Source: Procambarus clarkii
Taxonomy: Eukaryota > Arthropoda > Malacostraca > Decapoda > Cambaridae
DNA length: 64,000 nt
Direction of reading: 5' to 3'
Assembly: GCF_040958095.1 (NCBI RefSeq)
Contig: NC_091193.1
Location: 35,435,617 to 35,499,616 of the forward strand
Part shown: piece after piece, positions 45,988-55,730 of the stretch
Position numbering within the stretch: position 1 is the first letter of the stretch
Layout of the letters: every line of letters begins with the position of its first letter
Notes under the pieces: model-generated
Database searches by the model: none
Told to the model about the DNA's origin: nothing
The model's input: the letters and a program-made list of their open reading frames with translations, nothing else
Made by a program: the position numbers and the translations under genes

Positions 45988-46032
45988 GATGGAGTTTTAC
46001 CAATGTGTGGACATTAACCCCTGCTTGCAGCT

Positions 46033-46212
46033 ATGGATATTCCTACCCGCATTGGCGACTTTGCTTCTTTAGCTATTTATAATAACAAGGACTGTTTGCT
46101 GTACGATTTAGATGCCACAAGTGAGCAGATGAACCCCCAGGTACAAACATTATGGGAGCGATTCCCGTATGGTAGATTACATAGACAGAATATGCCGTAC
46201 AAAAATAAATAA
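46033..46212 (+). CDS. 59-aa ORF matching a macrodomain N-terminus, truncated by the right terminal repeat
   Basis: ATG 46033 to TAA 46210-46212. Residues 16-29 (YNNKDCLLYDLDAT) parallel CLIYDLTAT of the intact macrodomain gene, and a later (F)PYGRLHRQN matches the KYTFCRLQ region. The frame then ends 3 bp before the start of the terminal inverted repeat, so the rest of the domain is missing. This looks like a gene whose body was cut when the element end formed. It has its own TATA box. A functional short peptide cannot be excluded. Confidence 0.5.
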   Translation: MDIPTRIGDFASLAIYNNKDCLLYDLDATSEQMNPQVQTLWERFPYGRLHRQNMPYKNK

Positions 46213-46214
46213 AA

Positions 46215-46690
46215 ACCCCGGAATAAAAAAAAAACGGCCGGTCTAAAAGTTGAAAATAGCCCTGCGACGTAGAGCGGCAGTCGAAAAAAACAAAATTGCC
46301 GGTCTAAAAGTTGAAAATACCCCTGCGACGTAGAGCGGCAGTCGGAAAAAACAAAACGGCCGGTCTAAAAGTTGAAAATAACCCTGCGACGTAGAGCGGC
46401 AGTCGAAAAAAACAAAATTGCCGGTCTAAAAGTTGAAAATACCCCTACGACGTAGAGCGGCAGTCGGAAAAAAAAAAATTGCCGGTCTAAAAGTTGTAAA
46501 TAGCCCTGCGACGTAGAGCGGCAGTCGAAAAAACAAAATTGCCGGTCTAAAAGTTGAAAATACCCCTGCGACGTAGAGCGGCAGTCGAAAAAAACAAAAT
46601 TGCTGGTCTAAAAGTTGAAAATACCCCTACGACGTAGAGCGGCAGTCGAAAAAAACAAAATTGCCGCTCTACGTCGTACTTCCCACTACT
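46215..46690 (-). repeat. Right terminal inverted repeat with seven 61-bp subrepeats
   Basis: The reverse complement of 36651-37125, again with seven units (GGTCTAAAAGTTGAAAATA cores). It differs at scattered positions, so the two ends are not identical but clearly homologous. Confidence 0.9.
46628..46678. repeat. Terminal hairpin, right end
   Basis: The same 17-bp arms, at 46628-46644 and 46662-46678, mirror the left end. Confidence 0.85.
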
Positions 46691-46696
46691 GCTGGT
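46691..46696. repeat. Target site duplication, right (GCTGGT)
   Basis: Directly abuts the right terminus and continues as GCTGGTGCCCCCC minisatellite. Confidence 0.8.
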
Positions 46697-49600
46697 GCCC
46701 CCCACACCCACTTGTTGCTGGGGCAACCCTAACCCAGCTGTGGCTGTGCCCCCCACACCCACCTGTTGCTGGTGCCCCCCACACCCTCCTGTTGCTGGAG
46801 CCCCCCACACCCACCTGTTGCTGGTGCCCCCACACCCAGCTGTTGCTGGTGTCCCCCACACCCACCTGTTGCTGGTGCCCTCACGCCCATCTGTTGCTGG
46901 TGCCCCCCACACCCCTCCTGTTGCTGGTGCCCCCCACCCACCTTTTGCTAGTTCTCCCACTCCCACCTGTTGCTGGTACCCCTCACACCCAGCTGTTGCT
47001 GGTGCCCCCCACACCCACCTGTTGTCGGTGCCCCCCACATCCACCTCTTGCTGGATCCCCCACACCCAGCTGGTGCCCCCCACACCCACCTGTTCCTGGT
47101 GCCCCCACACCCATCTCTTACTGGTGCCCCCGCACCCAGCTGTTGCTGGTGCCACCCCTACACCAATCTATTGCTGGTGCCCCCCACACCCTCCTGTTGC
47201 TGGTGCCCCCCACACCCACCTGTTGCTGGTGCCCCCACACCCAGCTGTTGCTGGTGTCCCCCACACCCACCTGTTGCTGGTGCCCTCACGCCCATCTGTT
47301 GCTGGTGCCCCCCCACACCCAGCTGTTGCTGGTGCCCCCCACACCCACCTGTTGTTGGTGCCCCCACACCCACTTGTTGTTGGTGCCCCCACACCCACCT
47401 GTTGTTGGTGCCCTCACACCCTCCTGTTGTTGGTGCCCTCACACCCTCCTGTTGTTGGTGCTCTCCACACCTACCTGTTGTTGGTGCCCTCACACCCACC
47501 TGTTGTTGGTGCCCTCACACCCTCCTGTTGTTGGTGCCCCCCACACCTACCTGTTGTTGGTGCCCTCACACCCACCTTTTGCTGGTGACCCCCCCCCCCC
47601 ACCCTCCTGATGCTGGGTCCCACTTACCCGCCTGTTGATGGTGCCCCCACAGACACCAGTCGCTGGTGCCCTCACACCCAGCTGTTGCTGGTGCCCCCAC
47701 ACCTAGCTGTTGCTGGTGCCCCCCACATCCAGCTGTTGCTGGTGCCTCCACATCCAGCTGTTGCTGGTGCCCTCACACCCAGCTGTTGCTTGTGTCCCCC
47801 CACCCACCTGTTGCTGGTGCCCCCACAGACACCAGTCGCTGGTGCCCTCACACCCAGCTGTAGCTGGTGCCCTCACACCCAGCTGTTGCTGGTGCCCCCC
47901 ACATCCAGCTGTTGCTAGTGCCTCCACATCCAGCTGTTGCTGGTACCCTCACACCCAGCTGTTGCTAGTGCCGCAACACCCACCTGTAGCTGTTGCCACC
48001 CGCAAACCCACCTGTTTCTTGTTTCCACACACCCACCAATTGCTGGTGCCCCCACACCTACCTGTTGCTGGTGCCCCCACACCCACCTGTTGTTGATGTC
48101 CCCACACTTACCTGTTGCTGGTGCCCCCACACACCTATCTGTTGCTGGTGCCCGCCACACCCACCTTTTGCTGGTGCCCCCCCACACCCACCTATTGCTG
48201 ATGCCCCCCACACCCACCTGTTGTTAGTGCCTCCCACACCCACCTGTTGCTGGTGCCACCTACGCCCACCTGTTGTTGGTGCCCCCCACACCCACCTGTT
48301 GTTGGTGCCCCCACAACCAGCTGTTGCTGGTGCCCCCACACCCACCTGATGCTGGTGCCCCCACACCCACCTGTTGATTTTGCTCTCTCACCCACCTGTT
48401 GCTGGTGCCCCCCTACACCCACCTGTTGCTGGTGCCCCCACTCACAGCTGTTGCTGGTTCCCCCCCCACCCACCTGTTGCCCACACTCCCAGCTGTTGCT
48501 GGTGCCCCCCACCTCCTGTTGCTTGTGCCCTCACACCCAGCTGTTGCCCCCATACCCACCTGTTGCTGGTACCCCTCCACCCACCTCTTGCTGGTTCCCC
48601 CACACCCAGCTGTTGCTGGTGCCTCCCACACCCACCTGTTGCTTGTGCTCTCTCACCCACCTGCTGCTGGTGCCAGCTACACCCACCTGTTGCTTGTGCG
48701 CTCTCACCCAACTGTTGCTGGTGCCCCCCTACACCCAGCCGTTGCTGGTGCCCCCACTCCCAGCTGTTGCTGGTGCCCCCTCACACCCACCTGTTGTTGG
48801 TGCCCTCACACCCACCTGTTTTTGGTGCCCTCACACCCACCTATTGCATGCGCCCCCACACCCACCTGCTGCTGGTGCCCCAACACCCACCGGATGCTGG
48901 TGCCCACACACCCACCTGTTGCTGGTGCCCCCACACCAACCTGTTGCTGGTGCCAATCCCCCACACCCAACTGTTGCTAGTGCCCCCACACACCCGGCTG
49001 TTGCTAGTGCCTCCACACCCACCTGTTGCTGGTGCCACCACACCCACCTGTTGCTGTTGCCCTCCACACCCACCTGTTGCTGGTGCCCCCAACACCCACC
49101 TGTTGCTGGTGCCCCCAACACCCACCTGTTGCTGGTGCCCCCAACACCCACCTGTTGCTGGTGCCCCCACACCCATCTGTTGCTGGTGCCCCCACACCCA
49201 TCTGTTGCTGGTGCCCCCACACCGAGCTGTTGCTGGTGTCCAACACACCCACTTATTCGTGGGGCCCCCATCACCTACCTGTTACTGATGCCCCCCACAC
49301 CCACTTGTTGCTTGTGCCCCCACACCCACCTATTGCTGGTGCCCCCCCTCTCCCACTGGTTGCTGGTGCCCCCCACACCCTCCTGGTGCTGGGACCCAAC
49401 ACCCAGCTGTTGCTGGTGCCCCCCACACCCACCTGTTGCTAGTGCCCCCCAAACCCTCCTGTTGCTGGTGCCCCCCACACCCACCTGTTGCTGGTGCCCC
49501 CACACCCAGCTGTTGCTGGCGTCCCCCACACTCACCTGTTGCTGGTGCCCTCACGCCCATCTGTTGCTGGTGCCCCCCACACCCCTCCTGTTGCTGGTGC

Positions 49601-52275
49601 CCCCCACCCACCTCTTGCTAGTTCTCCCAGTCTCACCTGTTGCTGGTACCCCCCACACCCAGCTGTTGCTGGTGCCCCCCACACCCACCTGTTGTCGGTG
49701 CCCCCCACATCCACCTCTTGCTGGATCCCCCTCACCCAGCTGGTGCTGGTGCCCCCCACACCCACCTGTTCCTGGTGCCCCCACACCCATCTCTTACTGG
49801 TGCCCCCGCACCCAGCTGTTGCTGGTGCCACCCCCACACCAATCTATTGTTGGTGCCCCCACACCCACCTGTTGTTGGTGCCCCCACACCCACTTGTTGT
49901 TGGTGCCCTCACACCCACCTGTTGTTGGTGCCCTCACACCCACCTGTTGCTGGTGCCCCCCCCCACCGACCTGTTTCTGGTGTCCCCACACCCACCAATT
50001 GCTGGTGCCCCCCACAGCCACTTGTTGTTGGTGCCCTCACACCCACCTGTTGTTGGTGCCCTCACACCCTCCTGTTGTTGGTGCCCGCCACACCTACCTG
50101 TTGTTGGTGCCCTCACACCCACATGTTGCTGGTGACCCCCCCCCACCCTCCTGATGCTGGGCCCCCCCCCACCTACCTGTTGCTGGTGCCCCCACAGACA
50201 CCAGTCGCTGGTGCCCCCACATCCAGCTGTTGCTGGTGCCTCCACACCCAGCTGTTGCTGGTGCCCTCACACCCAGCTGTTGCTGGTGCCCTCACACCCA
50301 GCTGTTGCTGGTGCCTCCACACCCAGCTGTTGCCCTCACATCCAGCTGTTGCTGGTGCCCTCACACCCAGCTGTTGCTGGTGTCCCCCCACCCACCTGTT
50401 GCTGGTGCCCCCACAGACACCAGTCGCTGGTGCCCTCACACCTAACTGTAGCTGGTGCCCCCACACCCAGCTGTTGCTGGTGCCCCCCACATCCAGCTGT
50501 TGCTGGTGCCTCCACATCCAGCTGTTGCTGGTACCCTCACACCCAGCTGTTGCTAGTGTCGCAACACCCACCTGTAGCTGTTGCCACCCGCAAACCCACC
50601 TGTTTCTTGTTTCCACACACCCACCAATTGCTGGTGCCCCCCACACCTACCTGTTGCTGGTGCTCCCCACACCTATCTGTTGCTGGTGCCCGCCACACCC
50701 ACCTTTTGCTGGTGCCCCCCCCACACCCACCTATTGCTGATGCCCCCCACACCCACCTGTTGTTGGTGCCTCCCACACCCACCTGTTGCTGGTGCCACCT
50801 ATGCCCACCTGTTGTTGGTGCCCCCACACCCACCTGTTGCTTTTGCTCTCTTACCCACCTGTTGCTGGTGCCCCCCTACACCCAATTGTTGCTGGTGCCC
50901 CCACTCACAGCTGTTGCCCCCCACCTCCTGTTGCTGGTGCCCTCACACCCAGCTGTTGCTGGTGACCCCATACCCACCTGTTGCTGGTGCCATCACACCC
51001 AGCTGTTGCTGGTGACCCCATACCCACCTGTTGCTGGTGCCCCTCCACCCACCTCTTGCTGGTTCCCCCACACCCAGCGGTTGCTGGTGCCTCCCACACC
51101 CACCTGTTGCTTGTGCTCTCTCACCCACCTGCTGCTGGTGCCCCCTACACCCACCTGTTGCCTGTGCTCTCTCACCCACCTGTTGCTGGTGCCCCCCTAC
51201 ACCCAGCCGTTGCTGGTGCCCCCACTCCCAGCTGTTGTTGGTGCCCCCCCACACCCACCTGTTGTTGGTGCCCTCACACCCACCTGTTTTTGGTGCTTTC
51301 ACACCCTCCTGTTGCTGGGCCTCCACACCCAGCTGTTGCTGGTGCCCCCCACACCCACCTGTAGCTGGTGCCCCCCACACCCAGCTGTGGCTGTGCCCCC
51401 CACACCCATCTGTTGCTGGTTCCTCCACACCCACCTGTTGCTGGTGCCCCCACACCCACTTGTTTCTGGTGCCCCCCCACACCCACCTGTTGCTGGTGCC
51501 CCCCCCCCACACCCACCTGTTGCTGGTGCCCCCATTCCCACCTGTTGCTGGTGGTCCCCATACCCACCTGATGCTGGTCCCCTTCACACCCATCTGTTAC
51601 TGGTGCCCCCTACACACACCTAATGCTGGTGCCCCCCACACCCACCTAATGCTGGTGCCCCCCACACCCACCTGTTGTTGGTGACCCCCACACCCACATG
51701 TTGCTGGTGCCCCCCACACCCACCTGTTGCTGTTGTTCCCCACACCCACCTGTTGCTGGTGCCCCCCACACCCAGCTGTTGCTAGTTCCCCCCAAACCCA
51801 CCTGTTGCTTGTTCCACCCACACTCATCTGTTGCTGGTGCCCCCACACCCAGCTGTTGCTTGTTCCCCCCAAACCCACCTGTTGCTGGTTCCACCCACAC
51901 CCATCTGTTGCTGGTGCCCCCACACCCACCTGATGCTGGTGCTCCCATACCCACCTTGTTGCTTGTGCCTCCCACACCCAGCTCTTACTGGTGCCCCCAC
52001 ACCCACCTGTTGCTGGTGCCCCCACACCCAGCTGTTGCTGTTGCCCCCCACACCCACCTGTTGCTGTTGCCCAAACACCCACCTGTTGCTGTTGCCCCCA
52101 CACCCACCTGATGCTGGTGCCCCCACACTCACCTCTTGCCCCCACCCACCTGATGCTGGTGCCCCCACACCCACCTGTTGTTGGTGCCCCCACATCTAGC
52201 TGTTGCTGGTGACCCCACACCCACCTGTTGCTGGTGTCCCCTACACCCAGCTGTTGCTGGTGCCCTCCACATGTT
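46691..52275. repeat. 25/26-bp minisatellite, right block, 5.6 kb
   Basis: About 215 tandem units of the same consensus as at 30387. Long frames up to 635 codons on both strands are by-products of a unit with no stop in any frame. Variant units show higher-order duplication: for example the series around 47041 recurs near 49708, and the one at 48001 recurs at 50589, offsets of about 2.6 kb. The minus strand is rich in GGG and GGGGG runs. Confidence 0.95.
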
Positions 52276-52289
52276 GCAGGAAGCAAATC

Positions 52290-52598
52290 ACCTAGTACAA
52301 TGACGGTTGACAGTCCATTTGCAGACAGTAGGGTGTTGATTGTCTTTGCAATCTTGCTGTGGTTTGATCCGGCAGTCATTCCCGTTAGGTGAAATAGTTC
52401 AGTAGTCGTACTGTAATCGTTCACAAGCCGTGACTGGTGTAGGTTGTGGCTGTGTTGGTGGTGGAGGCGGACCCTGGAAGTGGCTTCTCGGAGAATTAGG
52501 CTGTTGGACAATGGCGCCACTGCCATGTAAGACTTGATTGGTTGTGAAACGTCGCTGGAGGACTGGTAGTTGAAGCCTGGCGGGCAACTCACATTTTA
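52290..52598 (-). other. Coding-like fragment of unknown origin
   Basis: The minus-strand frame reading from 52592 into the minisatellite carries ordinary-looking protein sequence (for example STTTELFHLTGMTAGSNHSK and TVIVLGDLLPAT) before entering the repeat. It has no domain I can name and no start or splice evidence. Probably part of a repeat family or a gene relic. Confidence 0.3.
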
Positions 52599-52611
52599 TT
52601 GATCTCGGTCT

Positions 52612-52972
52612 GCATCTGGACTCTTTGGTCTCTTCCTGCTTCTGAACTCTTTGGTCTCTTCCTGCTTCTGGACTCTTTGGTCTCTTCCTGCTTCTGGACT
52701 CTTTGGTCTCTTCTTGCTCCTGGACTCTTTGGTCTCTATCTGCTTCTGGACTCTTTGGTCTCTTCCTGCTTCTGGACTCTTTGGTCTCTTCCTGCTTCTG
52801 GACTCTTTGGTCTCTTCCTGCTTCTGGACTCTTTGGTCTCTTCTTGCTTCTGGACTCTTTGGTCTCTTCCTGCTTCTGGACTCTTTGGTCTCTTCCTATT
52901 TCTGCACTCTTTGGTCTCATCCTGCTTCTGGACTCTTTGGTCTCTTCCTGCTTCTGGACTCTTTGGTTTAAA
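52612..52972. repeat. 26-bp minisatellite, about 14 units
   Basis: Unit TCTGGACTCTTTGGTCTCTTCCTGCT. Because 26 is not a multiple of 3, one 26-residue peptide motif cycles through all frames, giving open frames on both strands (for example 52399-52920 minus and 52599-53306 plus). These are not supported as genes. Confidence 0.95.
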
Positions 52973-52975
52973 CAT

Positions 52976-53660
52976 TAGGGTTTCCATTATCGAGAATATG
53001 AAACCTCAACGGATTGTCGATGTTTCCCTAGGATCCAGATCTTCCTGTCTGATCAGACAGTCAGGGGAAATGAAGTGTGTTCCAGCAGAGATATGCATGG
53101 TTTGTGGAGTGCATTTCAGTCCCCGTAGTGATGGTCGAGGGAGCAGATGCTACACTTCCCTGCAGGCGGTGTACACTTCCAGGTGTACTGGTAATATTTG
53201 CAACCTTGTCGAAGTGGATGAACCTCTCTCCCTCGTTACTTGCCTTAGTGGTGTGAATATAACAAAGAATCTGAATCAGTTGTCTTCAACAAGGGTCTCT
53301 TCATGAACAGAGTTGAAGGTGAGTTTCACTGTTGATCGCTAGCTTCATTCTCAGTTATTTTTCCTGCAACCCCAGTTAGTGCAGTTTTGTGTCCCGATGC
53401 TATCGATGATGTCGACTATAGGTTGGTCAGTAATCCAGATGCTTATACACCGACCAAAAACAGCCGTCACTACCAAGTATCGTGGAGGTGGAAGAGAGTG
53501 CCTCTCGAGAGCATTATCACTAGAGAATAGGGGGCAGGGCTCTATTGCCATTTTCTTTTATGTCAATCGGTGCAACACCAGTGATGCTACCAAGAGTATG
53601 AAATATCTCCGTCCAGGTAATGGTCTGGGTCCTCGGAACTGCACCATAATCTTGTAAAGC
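52976..53660 (+). other. Unrecognised frames after the 26-bp repeat
   Basis: Plus-strand frames at 52976-53306 and 53379-53657 have normal amino acid composition (several Cys residues) but no domain, start or splice signal I can defend. Confidence 0.25.
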
Positions 53661-53998
53661 ATGGTACCTGTTGACATGTACTATAAGCGAGAGCTAAAGA
53701 CTTAGTAGTTCAACTGGTATACTCACAATGGCCCTCAGTACCAATGAAATAATGCTCCTCACACTCTGTAAGGCTCACCTGCTCGCTTGAAACTGCATCT
53801 CTCCCAAGTTGTTTTACATTCAGCTACTCAAAACATAAAGTTCCAAACAGCACGGGCTACAGCCCGTCCTCCAAACAAAGACCCAAAAGTGATTCCATGC
53901 ACCGGCCAAACCCCCTGTTTATGAATGAAAAACGGTTTACACACGACTCACAACTCCTGACGTTCGAACACTTCCGGAACAAGTGCTTCACTGACGAA

Positions 53999-54590
53999 TT
54001 TTGTTCGAACCACAACGCAGTAAATGCTTCACCCACGTTGTACAAATACAAATATTCGCTAACAGAACCTAAACACCTAACCTAACCTATGCCTATATAT
54101 GCACAATATGCTAATATACTATAATGTTAATTTATATTTGAGAAGATTCTCGTTTTAAATGAACAGCATGTAAAAATTAATGAATGCATCAGTGGGGTCG
54201 ACCGCTGGATGTAATGGACTTGAGTCGAGGAGGGGTTGTGGGCTATGGTGAGCCTGTCGTACTAACCTGGCACAGGAGCGGGGCTGTAACTGATCTCTCC
54301 CAGTGAGCGGCAGTAATATATGCAGTCCGTCCTCATCAACAATAAATTTTGTTCGAACTAAAATGCTGTAAATGCCTCACCCATATACTACAAATACAAA
54401 TAATCGCCAACAGAACCTAAAAACCTATCTTAACCTAATTAATACCTAAATTTGCAATAAATGCTAAGATATAACAATAATAATTTATGTTTGAGAAAAT
54501 TCCTATTTTGAATGAACAGCATGTAAAATTGTCGAATGCATCTTTGGGTTCTACCACTGGATGGAATGGTCTTGGTCTGTGGAAAGGTTG
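53999..54590. repeat. Duplicated repeat, 348-bp offset
   Basis: Segments starting TTTTGTTCGAAC at 53999 and 54347 run about 240 bp with moderate divergence, both followed by GAATGCATC and a CCACTGGATG-like sequence. Confidence 0.75.
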
Positions 54591-54895
54591 ATTCATGAGC
54601 TCAATGGGGAGGTGGCAGATACCACCAACTAGAATATCTGAGGAGGGTTTCCAGGCAACACTAATTCATATATGTTTTTGTGTTTACATTTCTTGTTAGG
54701 AAAGTATTATTCAGGTTTTGGATGACTGCAGAACTCTGTACACCTACTGAGAGGCAAAAGAGCAAGACAAGGAGCAAAGAAATATACGACACACCTTAAT
54801 TAAGGACCACCAGGGATCCATATCCATTTCAGTGGTGGATAAAATCCAACTGGACTGTCGTGACTCATTTGTTTATGACATGTAGTGCATGTGAG

Positions 54896-55730
54896 AGCGT
54901 GTACTCAATTGTGCTTGCGGGGGTTGAGCTTTGGCTCCTTGGGCCCCCCTCTCAACTGTCAATCAACTGGTGTACAGATTCCTGATCATATCTGGGCTCT
55001 ATCATATCTACATTTAAAACTGTGTACGGAGTCAGCCTCCACCACATCACTGCCTAATGCATTCCACCTGTTAACTACTCTGAAACTGAAAAAAGTTCTT
55101 TCTAACGTCCCTGTGGCTCATTTGGGTACTCAGTTTCCACTTGTGTGCTCTTGTTTGCGTACTGACAGTGTTGAATAATTTATCCTTGTCTACCCTGTCA
55201 ATTCCCCTGAGGATTTTGTAGGTAGTGATCATGTCTCCCCTCACTCTTCTGTCTTCCAGTGTCGTAAGGTGCATTTCCCGCAGCCTTTCCTCGTAACTCA
55301 TGCCTTTTAGTTCTGGGACTAGTCTAGTGGCATACCTCTGAACTTTATTCAGCTTCGTCTTGTGCTGTACAAGGTACGAGCTCCATGTTGGGACCGCATA
55401 CTCCAAGATTGGTCTTACGTATGTGGTGCACAAGATTCTGAATGATTCCTTACACAGGTTCCTGAAGGCTGTTCTGGTGTTAGCCAGCCTCGCATACGCC
55501 GCAGACGTAATTCTTTTTATGTGGGCTTCAGGAGACAGGTTTGGTGTGGGTATCAATTCCTAGATCTTTCTCTCTTTCCGTTTCATTAAGTACTTCATCT
55601 CATTTTCTGTATCGTGTGTCTGGCCTCCTGTTTCCACTGCCTAGTTTCATTACTTTGCATTTACGCTGGTTAGACTTTAGCAGCCATTTGTTGGACCATT
55701 CATTCAGTCTGTCGTGTCTGTCCCATGCAA
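54896..55730 (-). mobile_element. CR1-like 3' fragment (minus)
   Basis: The C-terminal coding part and 3' end of the family at 14388-16345. The 55071-55556 frame contains LVPELKGMSYEERLREM and the FNT...KWKLSTQMSH block. The upstream part (55600-55730) lies in another frame and has lost the reverse transcriptase. The 3' end at 54896 reads AATTGAGTACACG. Confidence 0.85.

Larger units (their letters stand above)
36651..46690. mobile_element. Polinton/Maverick-like element, non-autonomous, 10,040 bp, with IAP and macrodomain genes
   Basis: The element is bounded by 475-bp terminal inverted repeats, has termini AGTAGTGGGAAG...CTTCCCACTACT, and is flanked by a 6-bp direct repeat GCTGGT (36645-36650 and 46691-46696). 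Long inverted repeats, AG/CT ends and a 6-bp target duplication are the known structural signature of Polintons. Autonomous Polintons are about 15-20 kb and carry polymerase B, integrase, protease, ATPase and capsid genes; none is recognisable here. Instead there are a macrodomain gene, a serine-rich gene, a spliced inhibitor-of-apoptosis gene (all minus strand), and two damaged macrodomain-like genes (plus strand). The left 3.2 kb is non-coding. I infer a non-autonomous derivative mobilised by a full Polinton or related virus. A 6-bp duplication is also known in Dada transposons, which is a weaker alternative. Confidence 0.75.

Noticed and set aside
36651-46690. Endogenous nimavirus fragment
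   Set aside because: IAP genes do occur in large DNA viruses, but inverted termini with a 6-bp target duplication fit a transposable element better, and I see no nimavirus core gene. A viral origin of the cargo remains possible.
36651-46690. CRISPR-like or direct-repeat array at the element ends
   Set aside because: The 61-bp units are contiguous with no variable spacers; they are tandem subrepeats of the terminal repeats.
48247-50154. 635-codon frame rich in VPPHPPVAGAP and CCWC
   Set aside because: It is made entirely of the 25/26-bp minisatellite; all other frames are equally open, with no start context, splice site or unique sequence.
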